This document shows positions 9,220 through 18,296 of a stretch of DNA of 64,000 nucleotides, piece after piece. Source of the stretch: Butyrivibrio sp. (GTDB lineage: Bacteria; Bacillota; Clostridia; Lachnospirales; Lachnospiraceae); assembly GCA_015056565.1 (NCBI GenBank), contig SVGB01000010.1, positions 36,105 through 100,104 of the forward strand. The letters run 5' to 3'. Position numbers and translations under genes: made by a program. The notes beneath the pieces are model-generated. The model saw only the letters and a program-made list of their open reading frames with translations, was not told the DNA's origin and did no database searches. How positions within the stretch are numbered: position 1 is the stretch's first letter; every line of letters begins with the position of its first letter.

Positions 9220-11121
9220 ATGACCAGCCAAAAGAAACTTATCGCCTTTATGGGCGGAATGATAGACGAAGAAAAAAATAGCAATTTCATCCGGGAGATG
9301 GAAAAAGAATGCCGGGATAACGGCTATATCATGCTTGTTTTTGGTTTTTCTGACACATCAACCTGGAACCAGGAAAGAAACAACTGTGAGATGAAGCTGA
9401 TCGAGATAGTCTCACATCTTAACCTTACTGCCATCATCATGCAGCTTGAGTTTATTAAGAGCGACTATCTTATAGAAGCCATCAAGGCTCTTGGGAAGAA
9501 AAAGAACATTCCCATCATCGCTATGGAAAGAGAAACGCAGGGCTGTATCAATATTTCCATGCGCTATAAGGAAGGCTTTGCAGACATGGTAAGGCATGTG
9601 ATAGATGAACACGGCTGCCGCAAAGTCAACATGATCGCAGGTTTTAGAGGAGACCACTTCTCTGATGAGAGGATAAGCGCCTACAAACAGGTCCTTGAAG
9701 AGAAGGGAATTCCTTTTGATGAAAAGAGGCTTGGCTACGGTGAATTCTGGGACAGGCCCGCACGGGATGTAACCAGGCAGTTTCTTGCATCCACAGATAT
9801 CCCTGATGCTATTGTATGCGCCAACGACAACATGGCTATCGCAGTCTGCGATGAACTTATTAAGCACGGCTATAGGGTGCCGGAAGACATCATTGTCACA
9901 GGCTTTGATGGAATAAAAAAATGTCTTTTCAAGAAACCATCTATCTCAACGGTAGAGCCTGATTATGAGGATGAAGCCAGACAGCTTATCGAGCTTATAA
10001 AAAACAGCAGAGGCTACAGTGAACCTGATTCCAAAGTTGAAGTAGACTTTGTACTAAAGCTTCGCGATTCCTGCGGATGCAGAAGGAGCCAGGATACTCT
10101 TTCAGGAGAAGATGTGACAAACCTCTTTGACAGTTATGAGGATGTCAACTGGGCTGTGACCAACATCAACGCACTGTTTTCTCAGACAGCTCACTTAGAA
10201 TCCATGAGGGAGCTGTCTGAGGTTGTAAAAAAGAGCTTGTGGCTCTGGGAAAGAGATTTCCAGTTCGTCTGTGTTTACTCCGAGCTTCTTCGCCCGGAGA
10301 TCCCGGAAATTGGCGAAAAGGAATATACCACCTTCTTTAGCTTCAGGGATGAAGTAAGTTCTGAAATTGGTAAGTCTTTTGACGCCGATGAGTTCCTTCC
10401 TGATTTTGAAAAGATCATAGAAACCAATAGCATCAGCCTTATGATCATCAAGCTCCTTCACTCAGGCAACCACATATTTGGTTATATGGTTGAAGGCACC
10501 AGGCACACAACCAACAGGGACATAAGGCGATTTGAAGAGCTTGGCATGACCCTCTCCTCTGCCATCAACAACGTTGTTGCAAACAGAACTCTTGCAAGAA
10601 TGCACCGGGAAATGGAAAAGCTCTCTGTGCAGGATTATCTAACCGGTATCCTTAACAGAAGGGGCTTTGTCAATGAGCTCCACAGGCTCATCGACATGCC
10701 ATTTAACAGAAACAGATATCTTACCATCTATTCCATAGATATGGATGGACTTAAGCATATAAACGACTTCTACGGCCACGCTCAAGGTGACTTTGCCCTT
10801 AGCTGTGTCGCAGGAGCCATCCATCACATCGTCAACAGAAATGGTATCTGCGCAAGATACGGCGGCGACGAATTTGCCTGCGCCCTCATCACCGATTACC
10901 CTGTGGACCTGTCTCCCGACGTGTTCCGCAGCCGCATGGACAACGTTCTTCTTACAAGAAGTGACGTCCAGGAAAAAGAGTATGAGATAACCGCCAGCAT
11001 TGGAAGCGCCTACGCACCTATTGACTACAATCTCAATCTCGAAAAGCTCATCACCGAAGCTGACAAAAGAATGTACGAGGACAAAAAGCTAAAGCACAAA
11101 GGAAAAGTCAGGGAATCCTGA
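9220..11121 (+). CDS. Diguanylate cyclase with an N-terminal LacI-type sugar-binding sensor domain
   Basis: A 633-residue soluble protein. Residues about 5-275 look like the periplasmic-binding-protein fold of LacI/GalR regulators (AGFRGDHFSDERISAYKQVL, IVCANDNMAIAV, VTGFDG), but there is no DNA-binding helix-turn-helix before it and no signal peptide. A CGC motif (residue ~287) and a ~170-residue linker with GAF-like character follow, then a GGDEF domain: DYLTGILNRRGF (~471) and RYGGDEF (GGDEF at ~547-551). It should make c-di-GMP in response to an intracellular ligand. Start ATG 9220 follows GAGGTGACAGT. It is flanked on both sides by pectin genes, so a sugar ligand is an attractive but unproven idea. 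Its TGA overlaps the first base of the inverted repeat that follows. Confidence 0.88.
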   Translation: MTSQKKLIAFMGGMIDEEKNSNFIREMEKECRDNGYIMLVFGFSDTSTWNQERNNCEMKLIEIVSHLNLTAIIMQLEFIKSDYLIEAIKALGKKKNIPIIAMERETQGCINISMRYKEGFADMVRHVIDEHGCRKVNMIAGFRGDHFSDERISAYKQVLEEKGIPFDEKRLGYGEFWDRPARDVTRQFLASTDIPDAIVCANDNMAIAVCDELIKHGYRVPEDIIVTGFDGIKKCLFKKPSISTVEPDYEDEARQLIELIKNSRGYSEPDSKVEVDFVLKLRDSCGCRRSQDTLSGEDVTNLFDSYEDVNWAVTNINALFSQTAHLESMRELSEVVKKSLWLWERDFQFVCVYSELLRPEIPEIGEKEYTTFFSFRDEVSSEIGKSFDADEFLPDFEKIIETNSISLMIIKLLHSGNHIFGYMVEGTRHTTNRDIRRFEELGMTLSSAINNVVANRTLARMHREMEKLSVQDYLTGILNRRGFVNELHRLIDMPFNRNRYLTIYSIDMDGLKHINDFYGHAQGDFALSCVAGAIHHIVNRNGICARYGGDEFACALITDYPVDLSPDVFRSRMDNVLLTRSDVQEKEYEITASIGSAYAPIDYNLNLEKLITEADKRMYEDKKLKHKGKVRES

Positions 11122-11271
11122 CAAGACACGGGGACGGACAAGACACGGGGACGGTTCTGCTGACACGGGGACGGTTCTACTGTCAGGTTTTATTTTGATA
11201 AAACCTGACAGTAGAACCGTCCCCGTGTCAGCAGAACCGTCCCCGTGTCTTGTCCGTCCCCGTATCTTGTC
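11120..11271. repeat. Long inverted repeat of the GACACGGGGACGGTTCT family, locus 2 (74-bp arms)
   Basis: Arms 11120-11193 and 11198-11271 pair over 74 bp with one mismatch (11127/11264) around a 4-base loop. Each arm holds three tandem modules built on ACACGGGGACGG, then a TGTCAGGTTTTAT tip. It sits exactly between convergent genes, starting inside the stop codon of the diguanylate cyclase gene. This is the longest copy in the window. Confidence 0.95.
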
Positions 11272-11280
11272 CATTCCCTA

Positions 11281-12564
11281 TCAGGTAAGAATCTCCTTCA
11301 TGTTGTCGTCCACAATAAATCTTGCATCGATCGCCACATTCCTGGCGCATCTAAGGTGTGTAGTCCCTGTCTTTTCAGTATACCTTCCCCTGCCTGAAGG
11401 ACGTTCATCAACCACGACTTCTTTTTTCCCGCTCTGGTTCTTAAATACAAACTCTGCTTCAGTGATGGTTATATTTTCAATAGGAGAATACTCTTCTCCC
11501 AGCATCATGACAGGTCCTTCGCAGGTGATGTACATCTGCTCCATGGTTATGTCATGGACTCTACCCGGAATCCTGTCTGTACCTTCTCTCTTGGTTGCAG
11601 TGATGGCTATGGGCTCTCCCTCTCCCCACCAGTTCCAGACCCCAGTGGTCCTGACCCTTGAATCAAGGAAATTCCTGGTGTTACCCTGAATGCCTGAAAT
11701 TCTGATGTTGTAGATTTCGCCTCCGTCTCTTGACCAGATACCAATACCTCTTATGCAGTCCCTGAGGATGCAGCCTGTAACTGTAATGTCGTGAATATCG
11801 CCGTAGGTCTCAGTTCCGATCTTGATGCCGGAACAGTTTGATGACAGGATGCAGTCACTTACTATAATGTCCCTGCAGTCTCCATATCTTTTATACATCG
11901 GAGTTGTGGACTTGATGACTACGCTGTCGTCGCCACTTACGATCCTGCAGCCTCTTATGATCACGTCCTGACAACAATCAGGATCAATGCCGTCAGTATT
12001 AGGGCCGCGCTTGTTATTCTCAATAACTATGTTGTTTATCCTCACCTTCCTGCAGCCTGCCATGTGCAGGGTCCAGAAGGCGGAGTCGTAAAAGGTAACG
12101 TCAGATACTGTCAGGTTCTCCACATCTTCAAGATAACTCATTCTGGGTCTGAAGCCCGTGACCGCCAGAGGGCTTCCTTCAAAGGCATGCTCAGGATCGT
12201 CGTCAAAAAAGACTCTCCTGCCCTGACCATCGATCACTCCCGTTCCTGTTATGGCAATATTCTTTTCATGGAGAGCAAAGAGAAAGCAGCCACCTTCCCA
12301 GCCATCCACTTCGTTGTCGTCGCTGTCTTCTTTGAAGTAATCAATCATATCCTCTTCATCGAGACATGATATAAGCCTTGATCCGTGCTCTAAATGAAGT
12401 TCAACATCTGATCTTAATCTCAGCGTCCCAGATAAAAAAGCTCCTGCAGGGATCAGCACTGTTCCGCCAGTCTTTGTGCACTTATCTATTGCTCTCTGGA
12501 TTGCCTTTGTGGACCTGGTCTCCCCATCAGGGACAGCGCCAAAGTCCAGAATATTATAGACCAT
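11281..12564 (-). CDS. GH28-family glycoside hydrolase, divergent active site
   Basis: 427 residues, no signal peptide. The N-terminal block NILDFGAVPDGETRSTKAIQ and PAGAFLSGTL are typical of GH28/pectate-lyase-like beta-helices. The catalytic Asp motifs NTDGIDPD (~188) and SGDDSVVIKS are intact. The GHG histidine motif is replaced by CSGIKIGTET and the RIK motif by GIGIWSRD, so this is not a standard polygalacturonase; rhamnogalacturonan-acting GH28 enzymes also lack parts of the canonical set. Its start overlaps the 3' end of the preceding glycosidase gene by 11 bp, so it ends the ABC-transporter operon. Likely role: cytoplasmic trimming of an RG-I-derived oligosaccharide; exact linkage unknown. 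Confidence 0.8.
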   Translation of the reverse strand: MVYNILDFGAVPDGETRSTKAIQRAIDKCTKTGGTVLIPAGAFLSGTLRLRSDVELHLEHGSRLISCLDEEDMIDYFKEDSDDNEVDGWEGGCFLFALHEKNIAITGTGVIDGQGRRVFFDDDPEHAFEGSPLAVTGFRPRMSYLEDVENLTVSDVTFYDSAFWTLHMAGCRKVRINNIVIENNKRGPNTDGIDPDCCQDVIIRGCRIVSGDDSVVIKSTTPMYKRYGDCRDIIVSDCILSSNCSGIKIGTETYGDIHDITVTGCILRDCIRGIGIWSRDGGEIYNIRISGIQGNTRNFLDSRVRTTGVWNWWGEGEPIAITATKREGTDRIPGRVHDITMEQMYITCEGPVMMLGEEYSPIENITITEAEFVFKNQSGKKEVVVDERPSGRGRYTEKTGTTHLRCARNVAIDARFIVDDNMKEILT

Positions 12565-13951
12565 TGTACCTGTATAGTTCCTTTCCCTCTAAGTCAGTCT
12601 CAAGTCTTACACCTCTGTCAAAGCAGCATATCTCCCTGTCATCAATAAATGCATAAGCCTTTTCTTTTATATGCTCTATCTTGTAGACATGGCCATTTAA
12701 GTGCTGCTCATAGTAGCCGGTGTATTCTTTTACACTGCTCCAGATGATCCTGTCACGAAGGATCACCGCTCCGTACATCCTGCTGATGTACTCAAGTACT
12801 GCCAGCATTGCCGGGCCATATGCATCCTGATTTCCATCAACTCCCTGAAGGGATGGCTTCATGGTAAAAGGGTCATACTGCTGAACAAATATGCAGTCCT
12901 CTCCGATTGCCTCAAAGAGCTTTCTTCCAAGCTTTGGGATCAGATCGTAATAGCCATAGTTTTCAAGGGCAGTTATAGCTCTTTGATAGGTAAGTGCCTG
13001 AGCCTGCCCGCTCCAATTATTTACATTATCGTTCCTGTACAAAGGATCTGACACTGACACAGATGGAAGCGGCATTTTTGTCCAGAACTCTTTTTCATTT
13101 AAAAGGTGCTCTTTTACAAATCTCTTTGCATCCGCAGGAAACATGCTCTTCCAGTACATCATCCTAAGGTTGTTGTGAACAAGGGTATTCATCTGCTCAT
13201 GCTTATTGTCCCTGTCAAAGAAAGCTCCTTTTTCCTCATCCCAGAGAATGTCCCTTATCCGTTTCTTTAGCTCATCTGCCTCCTGCCTGTGGCGTGAAAA
13301 GAGCTCTGTATCACCTTTTATCTGTGCTATCTCAGCCATGCAATCCCTGGCAGCATAGGAGTAGCTCATAAAGTCCATGGATGCCATTGGCACAACCTGA
13401 AAGCCTGTAGGCGCAGTATCGCTCTCCCAGTAATCAGGTGCATCCGCGTACCTTACAGCGTTGTCTTCTCCAGTGTCATATTTGCACCAGCTCTCAAGAC
13501 ATCCGTCGTTGTCAGAGTCGCGCACCTTCCACAGATACTCATCATATTTTTTCAGCACATCATAGAGTTTATCAAGGTAGGCAGGATCTTTTCCTGTCAT
13601 GTAGTAGACATCAAGGGCAGGCCCTGGAAAGCAAAAGCCCTGGAACTTGTCAAACTGTGGGATCAGCTTACCATCTGCACATTCAATACTTCCAGGGAGC
13701 CTTCCATCGCTCCTTTGATTGTCCATGAATATTTTCTGATTGTTTAAGGCTACTTCGAGATTTCTTTTCCCATACATTGCACCGCCCATGGGCTGGGTCT
13801 CGATCCAGACTTTGTTGTAGCCACCGCCTTCTATAAGTACGTCTCTTCCGGCAAAAGACTTGACGTTCAGCCTGCATTTTTCCTCAGCTGAGTCATAAAG
13901 CTTTTGCAGAAGCTTATCTGAAATCTTAAAAACAACTTTAGTTTCTCCCAT
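12554..13951 (-). CDS. Six-hairpin (alpha/alpha)6 glycosidase, GH63/MGH1-like
   Basis: 465 residues without export signal. Blocks such as SDNDGCLESWCKYDTGEDN, YADAPDYWESDTAP, WDEEKGAFFDRD and NVNNWSGQAQALTYQRA resemble the trehalase/GH63/mannosylglycerate-hydrolase barrel, in which an Asp (here in the TGEDN region) and a late Glu act as acid and base. I cannot name the substrate; in this operon it should be a pectin side-chain or backbone oligosaccharide. It begins 4 bases after the permease stop (13956) and overlaps the GH28 gene that follows, so the genes are translationally linked. Alternative: a distant GH78 or GH127-type enzyme, which share the fold class. Confidence 0.6.
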   Translation of the reverse strand: MGETKVVFKISDKLLQKLYDSAEEKCRLNVKSFAGRDVLIEGGGYNKVWIETQPMGGAMYGKRNLEVALNNQKIFMDNQRSDGRLPGSIECADGKLIPQFDKFQGFCFPGPALDVYYMTGKDPAYLDKLYDVLKKYDEYLWKVRDSDNDGCLESWCKYDTGEDNAVRYADAPDYWESDTAPTGFQVVPMASMDFMSYSYAARDCMAEIAQIKGDTELFSRHRQEADELKKRIRDILWDEEKGAFFDRDNKHEQMNTLVHNNLRMMYWKSMFPADAKRFVKEHLLNEKEFWTKMPLPSVSVSDPLYRNDNVNNWSGQAQALTYQRAITALENYGYYDLIPKLGRKLFEAIGEDCIFVQQYDPFTMKPSLQGVDGNQDAYGPAMLAVLEYISRMYGAVILRDRIIWSSVKEYTGYYEQHLNGHVYKIEHIKEKAYAFIDDREICCFDRGVRLETDLEGKELYRYNGL

Positions 13952-13955
13952 AAGC

Positions 13956-14798
13956 TCATCCCTTCAATCCACTTGTTCCGATACCTTCTACAAGGTATTT
14001 ATTGAAGAACAGGAATATTAAAAATACAGGAACAAGGGACAATGTGGACATGGCAAACATGGCACCGTAGTCTGTGACAGACGCAGAGTCCGCAAAGAGC
14101 TTGATGGCAATGGATGCAGTGTAGGACTGAGGTCTTGAAAGATAAAGCAGCGGTCCCATGTAATCATCCCACTTCCAATAAAACTGAATTATGATGGTTG
14201 TCACTATAGCCGGCTTTAAAAGTGGCAGGATGATTCTTGCATAAATACCGTACTTGCTGCATCCGTCAATCTTGGCTGCCTCATCCAGTTCTCTGGGTAT
14301 TCCCTGCATGAACTGCATCATCTGATAGATGAAAAATGCCTGTCCGCAGAAGTAAGGAAGGATCAGGGGAACATATCCCGGAACCAGCCCCAGTCTGTAA
14401 TAAATAAGATACTGAGGGATCATTATTACCTGTCCCGGAAGCATCATTGTTGCCAGCATAAAGGTAAACCATAGCTTTCTTCCTCTGAACTTGATCCTGG
14501 AAAAAGAGTACGCAACCAGTGAGGAAGACAGTACAGTTCCAAAGGTTGAAACTGTAGTAACAAACAGTGAATTCTTAAAAAATGTTGCGAAGGTTGTGCC
14601 TCCAAATCCCTTCCAGCCAGTGTGATAGTTAGAGGCTTTAAAGGCCTTGGGAACAAGACTCAGCGTTCCTCTTAAGATCTCTGCATTGTCCTTAAAGGAT
14701 CCGCTTATCATCCATAGAACAGGATAGATCATCACAAATCCAAAGAGCAGGACCAGCAGATGATATAAAACTTTTAATACGATCTTTTTCTTTCTCAT
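13956..14798 (-). CDS. Carbohydrate ABC transporter permease (MalG type)
   Basis: 280 residues with six predicted membrane segments and a short cytoplasmic start (MRKKKIVLK). The EAA loop ELDEAAKIDGCSKYGIYARI, which docks the ATPase, is complete. It belongs to the CUT1 sugar-import family. The partner permease lies 14 bp upstream and the binding protein is first in the operon. No ATPase gene is present here; CUT1 systems in Firmicutes commonly share a general MsmK-type ATPase encoded elsewhere. Confidence 0.92.
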   Translation of the reverse strand: MRKKKIVLKVLYHLLVLLFGFVMIYPVLWMISGSFKDNAEILRGTLSLVPKAFKASNYHTGWKGFGGTTFATFFKNSLFVTTVSTFGTVLSSSLVAYSFSRIKFRGRKLWFTFMLATMMLPGQVIMIPQYLIYYRLGLVPGYVPLILPYFCGQAFFIYQMMQFMQGIPRELDEAAKIDGCSKYGIYARIILPLLKPAIVTTIIIQFYWKWDDYMGPLLYLSRPQSYTASIAIKLFADSASVTDYGAMFAMSTLSLVPVFLIFLFFNKYLVEGIGTSGLKG

Positions 14799-14812
14799 CC
14801 TTTGCGTCCCCC

Positions 14813-15733
14813 TTAACTCTCTGATTCGCTAAATACCCAGAACTTGGATGTTCTGAATATCACAAGTGTGATAAGACTCATAACGATCAGCATTACCCAG
14901 CTCATGGCACAGGCGTAGCCCATGTTGTTGTACTTAAATGCCTGGTTGTAAACGTTGAGGGCATAGAGCATTGTGGAATTGTTTGGTCCGCCACCGGTTA
15001 TTACAAAGGCCTGAGTAAAGGTCATGAAGGACGAAATTGTCTGCATTATGAGGTTGTACAAAATGATGGGCGAAAGGCAGGGCAGAGTTATCTTAAAGAA
15101 TCTCTGAAGGCCATTAGCTCCGTCGATTTCAGAAGCTTCATAATAGGTCGACGGGATCTCTTTTAACCCTGCAGCGAAGATGATCATGGAAGAGCCAAAC
15201 TGCCACACTGCCATCAGGATAAGAGGATAGATAGCAAGAGCCTCACTGCCAAACCAGTTGATCTTTTCAAAACCCATATTTACAAGAACTGAGTTAAAAA
15301 GACCTTTTCTTGCAAAGAGCTGTTTCCATACAAGGGCAACAGCAACTGAGCCGCCAACAAGAGATGGCACATAGTAAAGAGATCTGTAAAATGTCACCAT
15401 CTTGCTTTTTCTGGTGAGCACAAATGCCACAAGCAGCGCGAAGGTAAGCTTAAGCGGCACTGCCAGAAAAACATACTGCAGAGTCTTCTTTATGGATTTT
15501 AAAAAGACTTCGTCCTTAAACAGCATCACAAAGTTTTTAAACCCAACCAGTACTGCCACTTTGCTTCCAAGTGAATAGTCTGTAAATGCATAATATAAAG
15601 ACATGCAGATTGGAATAAACGAAAAGCAGACAAACCCAAAGATAAATGGAGCTGCAAACACATGACCTACAACATTGTCATTGTTGATAAAGCGGCTCAG
15701 GGCCTCTGTTTTTGTTTTCTTCATATCTCCCAT
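14813..15733 (-). CDS. Carbohydrate ABC transporter permease (MalF/UgpA type)
   Basis: 306 residues, six membrane segments after a ~25-residue cytoplasmic N-terminus. The EAA loop YYEASEIDGANGLQRFFKITLP is complete. Forms the importer channel with the MalG-type protein encoded next. The upstream gap to the binding-protein gene holds a hairpin with a T-run, which would lower permease expression relative to the binding protein. Substrate probably an RG-I oligosaccharide, from the linked enzymes. Confidence 0.92.
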   Translation of the reverse strand: MGDMKKTKTEALSRFINNDNVVGHVFAAPFIFGFVCFSFIPICMSLYYAFTDYSLGSKVAVLVGFKNFVMLFKDEVFLKSIKKTLQYVFLAVPLKLTFALLVAFVLTRKSKMVTFYRSLYYVPSLVGGSVAVALVWKQLFARKGLFNSVLVNMGFEKINWFGSEALAIYPLILMAVWQFGSSMIIFAAGLKEIPSTYYEASEIDGANGLQRFFKITLPCLSPIILYNLIMQTISSFMTFTQAFVITGGGPNNSTMLYALNVYNQAFKYNNMGYACAMSWVMLIVMSLITLVIFRTSKFWVFSESES

Positions 15734-15767
15734 GAAAAAACTCCCCTTTCAAATCCTTAGAAAAAAG

Positions 15768-15798
15768 AAATCCCGCCCGCCTTTAGCGAGCAGGATTT
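15768..15798 (-). terminator. Intercistronic hairpin between binding-protein and permease genes
   Basis: On the minus strand AAATCC...GGATTT arms enclose a GC-rich stem with G-T pairs and are followed by CTTTTTTC. It lies in the 78-bp gap between the solute-binding protein gene and the first permease gene. Partial termination or protection of the upstream mRNA here is the usual way to make far more binding protein than permease. Confidence 0.65.
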
Positions 15799-15811
15799 TC
15801 AAAAATCTTTA

Positions 15812-17209
15812 TTACTTAAAAATTGCCTCTGCATCGGCATAGGTCTTTTCAGCTGCCTCTGCTGCTGTGATCTCTCCACTTACAACCTGCTGGATGTAGT
15901 TAAGGTAGTTATCCTGTACCTGATCCTGTCCGTCAGGAGAAAGAACGTTGTACTCCTTAGGAGTAGGCTTCTGGCTTATGCTGTCTACATAGTCATACAT
16001 GATCTGCTGACCCTTTGTAGCAGATGCTGCAAGAGCAGCTCTTACATCTTCGTTGGCAGGGATTCCTCTCTCAGCCTGAAGGATGTTGTTGCAGTCGATG
16101 TCGTTTTCAAACCAGCTGATGAATGCTGCGGCAGCTTCCTTGTGCTCTGAATCCTGTGAGACGCAAAGCATCTGGGAGGACTGGATCAAAGCACCGGAAT
16201 TGCCACCTGCTGTAACCTTAGGAAGAGGGGCAAGAGCAAGTTCTCTTCCCTGGTCAGCGCAGACATTATAGATAGTAGGGAACTGGTTGACAGCAACCCA
16301 GGTCATTGCAGCTTCACCTGTTACTAGGAAGTCATTCTCGATGTTTGTTACCTCTGCGGAAGCACCTGCATCAGGATAAGATCCCTTCTTTATCATATCT
16401 GCTCTCATTTGGATGAAAGGGGTGAGCATCTGAGGATCATCAAATCCCATTCCGGTAAGATCAAGATTAAAGAAACTGTACTGACCAAGAGTTCCCTGCT
16501 GTCCTATATAAGTTGAGCAACCTGCGATAAAGTCTGATGTAAGGAATGTGGATGAACCAAAAATTCCAAGTTTTTCAGTAATTGTATCTGCTGCCTTCTG
16601 GTAGTCTTCCCATGTCCAGTCCTCTGTAGGAAGCTCTGCTCCAGCCTCCTCAAACATTGCCGGGTCATAGGCGATACCATAGGTGTTGATTCCGTTTGTA
16701 AGACCAAGCTGTGTTCCATCAGTCTCTCTTGTAGTCTTAAGGTTAGCCTCTGAGATCTTGGAAACATCTACAACACCTGAAGCGATGTACTCATCAAGTG
16801 GGCAGATCTTATCAAGATACATTGGGAAGTTTCCGCCAAGCTGGAATACATCCCAAACCTCATCAGAAGCTACCAGTGTTTTAAGCTTTGTAAAATAATC
16901 ATCAAATGAGTAGTACTCGTACTCGATAGTCACATTAGGATTAAGGCTCTCATAGAGTTCAATTGCTGCGATAGTCTTGTCATGTCTGTCCTGTGATCCC
17001 CACCATGCCATACGAAGTGTGATTGGCTCGTCAGAAGCAGTTGCTTCCTGCTTGGTTTCTGTCTGTGCAGGAGCCTCTGTGGCAGCTGTATCAGCAGGAG
17101 CCTGCTCCTGTGTTTCAGCTTCAGTGTTTTCTGCCTGACTTCCGCAACCTGCAAGTGATCCTGCGATCATGGTCATCGCCATTAGTAAACTCACTAACTT
17201 TTTCTTCAT
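15812..17209 (-). CDS. Extracellular sugar-binding lipoprotein (family 1 solute-binding protein)
   Basis: 465 residues. The N-terminus MKKKLVSLLMAMTMIAGSLAGC is a lipoprotein signal with lipobox LAGC, followed by a 30-residue Ala/Glu/Thr-rich linker, then a two-lobed binding protein (LRMAWWGSQDRHDKT, NPNVTIEYEYYSFDDY, a late GQQIMYDYVD block). The start is ATG 17209, 4 bases after GGAGGA; an in-frame TTG at 17221 lies in the RBS itself and is rejected. It delivers oligosaccharide to the two permeases encoded downstream. It has its own promoter and possibly a palindromic operator. Confidence 0.93.
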   Translation of the reverse strand: MKKKLVSLLMAMTMIAGSLAGCGSQAENTEAETQEQAPADTAATEAPAQTETKQEATASDEPITLRMAWWGSQDRHDKTIAAIELYESLNPNVTIEYEYYSFDDYFTKLKTLVASDEVWDVFQLGGNFPMYLDKICPLDEYIASGVVDVSKISEANLKTTRETDGTQLGLTNGINTYGIAYDPAMFEEAGAELPTEDWTWEDYQKAADTITEKLGIFGSSTFLTSDFIAGCSTYIGQQGTLGQYSFFNLDLTGMGFDDPQMLTPFIQMRADMIKKGSYPDAGASAEVTNIENDFLVTGEAAMTWVAVNQFPTIYNVCADQGRELALAPLPKVTAGGNSGALIQSSQMLCVSQDSEHKEAAAAFISWFENDIDCNNILQAERGIPANEDVRAALAASATKGQQIMYDYVDSISQKPTPKEYNVLSPDGQDQVQDNYLNYIQQVVSGEITAAEAAEKTYADAEAIFK

Positions 17210-17298
17210 TTTTTCCTCCAATATCCCTGTTGCCCAGGTTCAAAAAATAGAACTATTGCAACATTTCCTTCTCACTTGTTTTTAATTTTCAACTTTTC

Positions 17299-17348
17299 AA
17301 GACGTCTTTTGTTGTTAAAATCTTATAACCAGAAGCAGAGATTTTCAA
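17299..17348 (-). promoter_or_regulatory. Promoter of the sugar ABC operon with adjacent palindrome
   Basis: Minus strand: TTGAAA (17343-17348), 17-base spacer, TAAGAT (17320-17325). Just downstream, near the likely start point, is the perfect 10-base palindrome AAGACGTCTT (17299-17308), a candidate operator. The AraC gene lies directly upstream. Confidence 0.5.
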
Positions 17349-17404
17349 TATTTTAGGGCATTTGTGACAACAAAGTGAAAACCCTTTAAATTTTCAAACT
17401 ATAT

Positions 17405-18265
17405 TTACCGTACCTTTGTCATGGACTTGCGATACTGAAGGGGCGAAACCTTCATCTGCTTCTTGAACACTCTCTCAAAATAGGTGAGGCTGTCGTATCC
17501 CAGGCGGTTTGCGATCTCCGCCATGCTCATGTCTTCGTCCATCAGGTACTGCTTGCTGGCTACGATCCTGTAGAGGTTTATATACTCAGAGATGGTGAAG
17601 TTGGTAACCTCCCTGAAGATCCTGCAAAGATACGCCTTGCTCATGTAGAACTGATCCGCAAGCTCAGACACAGAGCCGATCTTTTCATAGTTTTCAGCAA
17701 TATAATCAGCAACCTGGTGAACCTTTTTCTGCTTCTCGATGTGGGGCTTAACACCAGCTTCATTGAGCTTTCCAAGCTTTCTTTTCTTAAGCCTCTCCTG
17801 ATCAAGGAATATCTTCATGATCTCCAGCTTTATCCTGCCCTCAGTCATGGCGTCCTTTTTGCCTGAAGTGAGTTTCTCTATGTTTCCTATCAGTTCCTGG
17901 AAATAGTCATCTTCTCCCACCTGGTAGACCCCGTGATGCTCGGAAAAGAACTTCCCAACGTCTATACCAAACATGCTGCACATGGGCGCAATGACACTCT
18001 CCTTAAGCTCAATAAGGAGCCTGTCGTGATGACTTCCGCCGATGATGTTGGTCTTTGCTATCTTGCTCTTATCGATGATGGTGATAGTGCCTGGCATCAT
18101 GCGGTAGCACGTTCCCTGGTAAAAGAAATATCTCTCCCCGTCAAATATGTACTGCATCTGATATTCGTTGTGATAAAATCCAAGTCCCTTGGTGAAGTCC
18201 TGATTTCTCTTGACTCTGCCAACTGCGATACCGTTAAACTCACCTTTGTAAACTTCCTCAAACAT
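17405..18265 (-). CDS. AraC-family transcriptional regulator
   Basis: 286 residues. The N-terminal half (to ~155) looks like a cupin-type sugar-sensing domain (QYIFDGERYFFYQG). The C-terminal ~100 residues are the paired helix-turn-helix: KKVHQVADYIAENYEKIGSV, FYMSKAYLCRIFREVT, then the conserved second half IANRLGYDSLTYFERVFKK and SPLQYRKS. It stands between the GH43 gene (32 bp upstream, same strand) and the sugar ABC operon promoter, and most likely activates that operon in the presence of a pectin-derived sugar. Confidence 0.92.
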   Translation of the reverse strand: MFEEVYKGEFNGIAVGRVKRNQDFTKGLGFYHNEYQMQYIFDGERYFFYQGTCYRMMPGTITIIDKSKIAKTNIIGGSHHDRLLIELKESVIAPMCSMFGIDVGKFFSEHHGVYQVGEDDYFQELIGNIEKLTSGKKDAMTEGRIKLEIMKIFLDQERLKKRKLGKLNEAGVKPHIEKQKKVHQVADYIAENYEKIGSVSELADQFYMSKAYLCRIFREVTNFTISEYINLYRIVASKQYLMDEDMSMAEIANRLGYDSLTYFERVFKKQMKVSPLQYRKSMTKVR

Positions 18266-18296
18266 TTTCCCACCTCAGCTACATGATAGTTTTATG

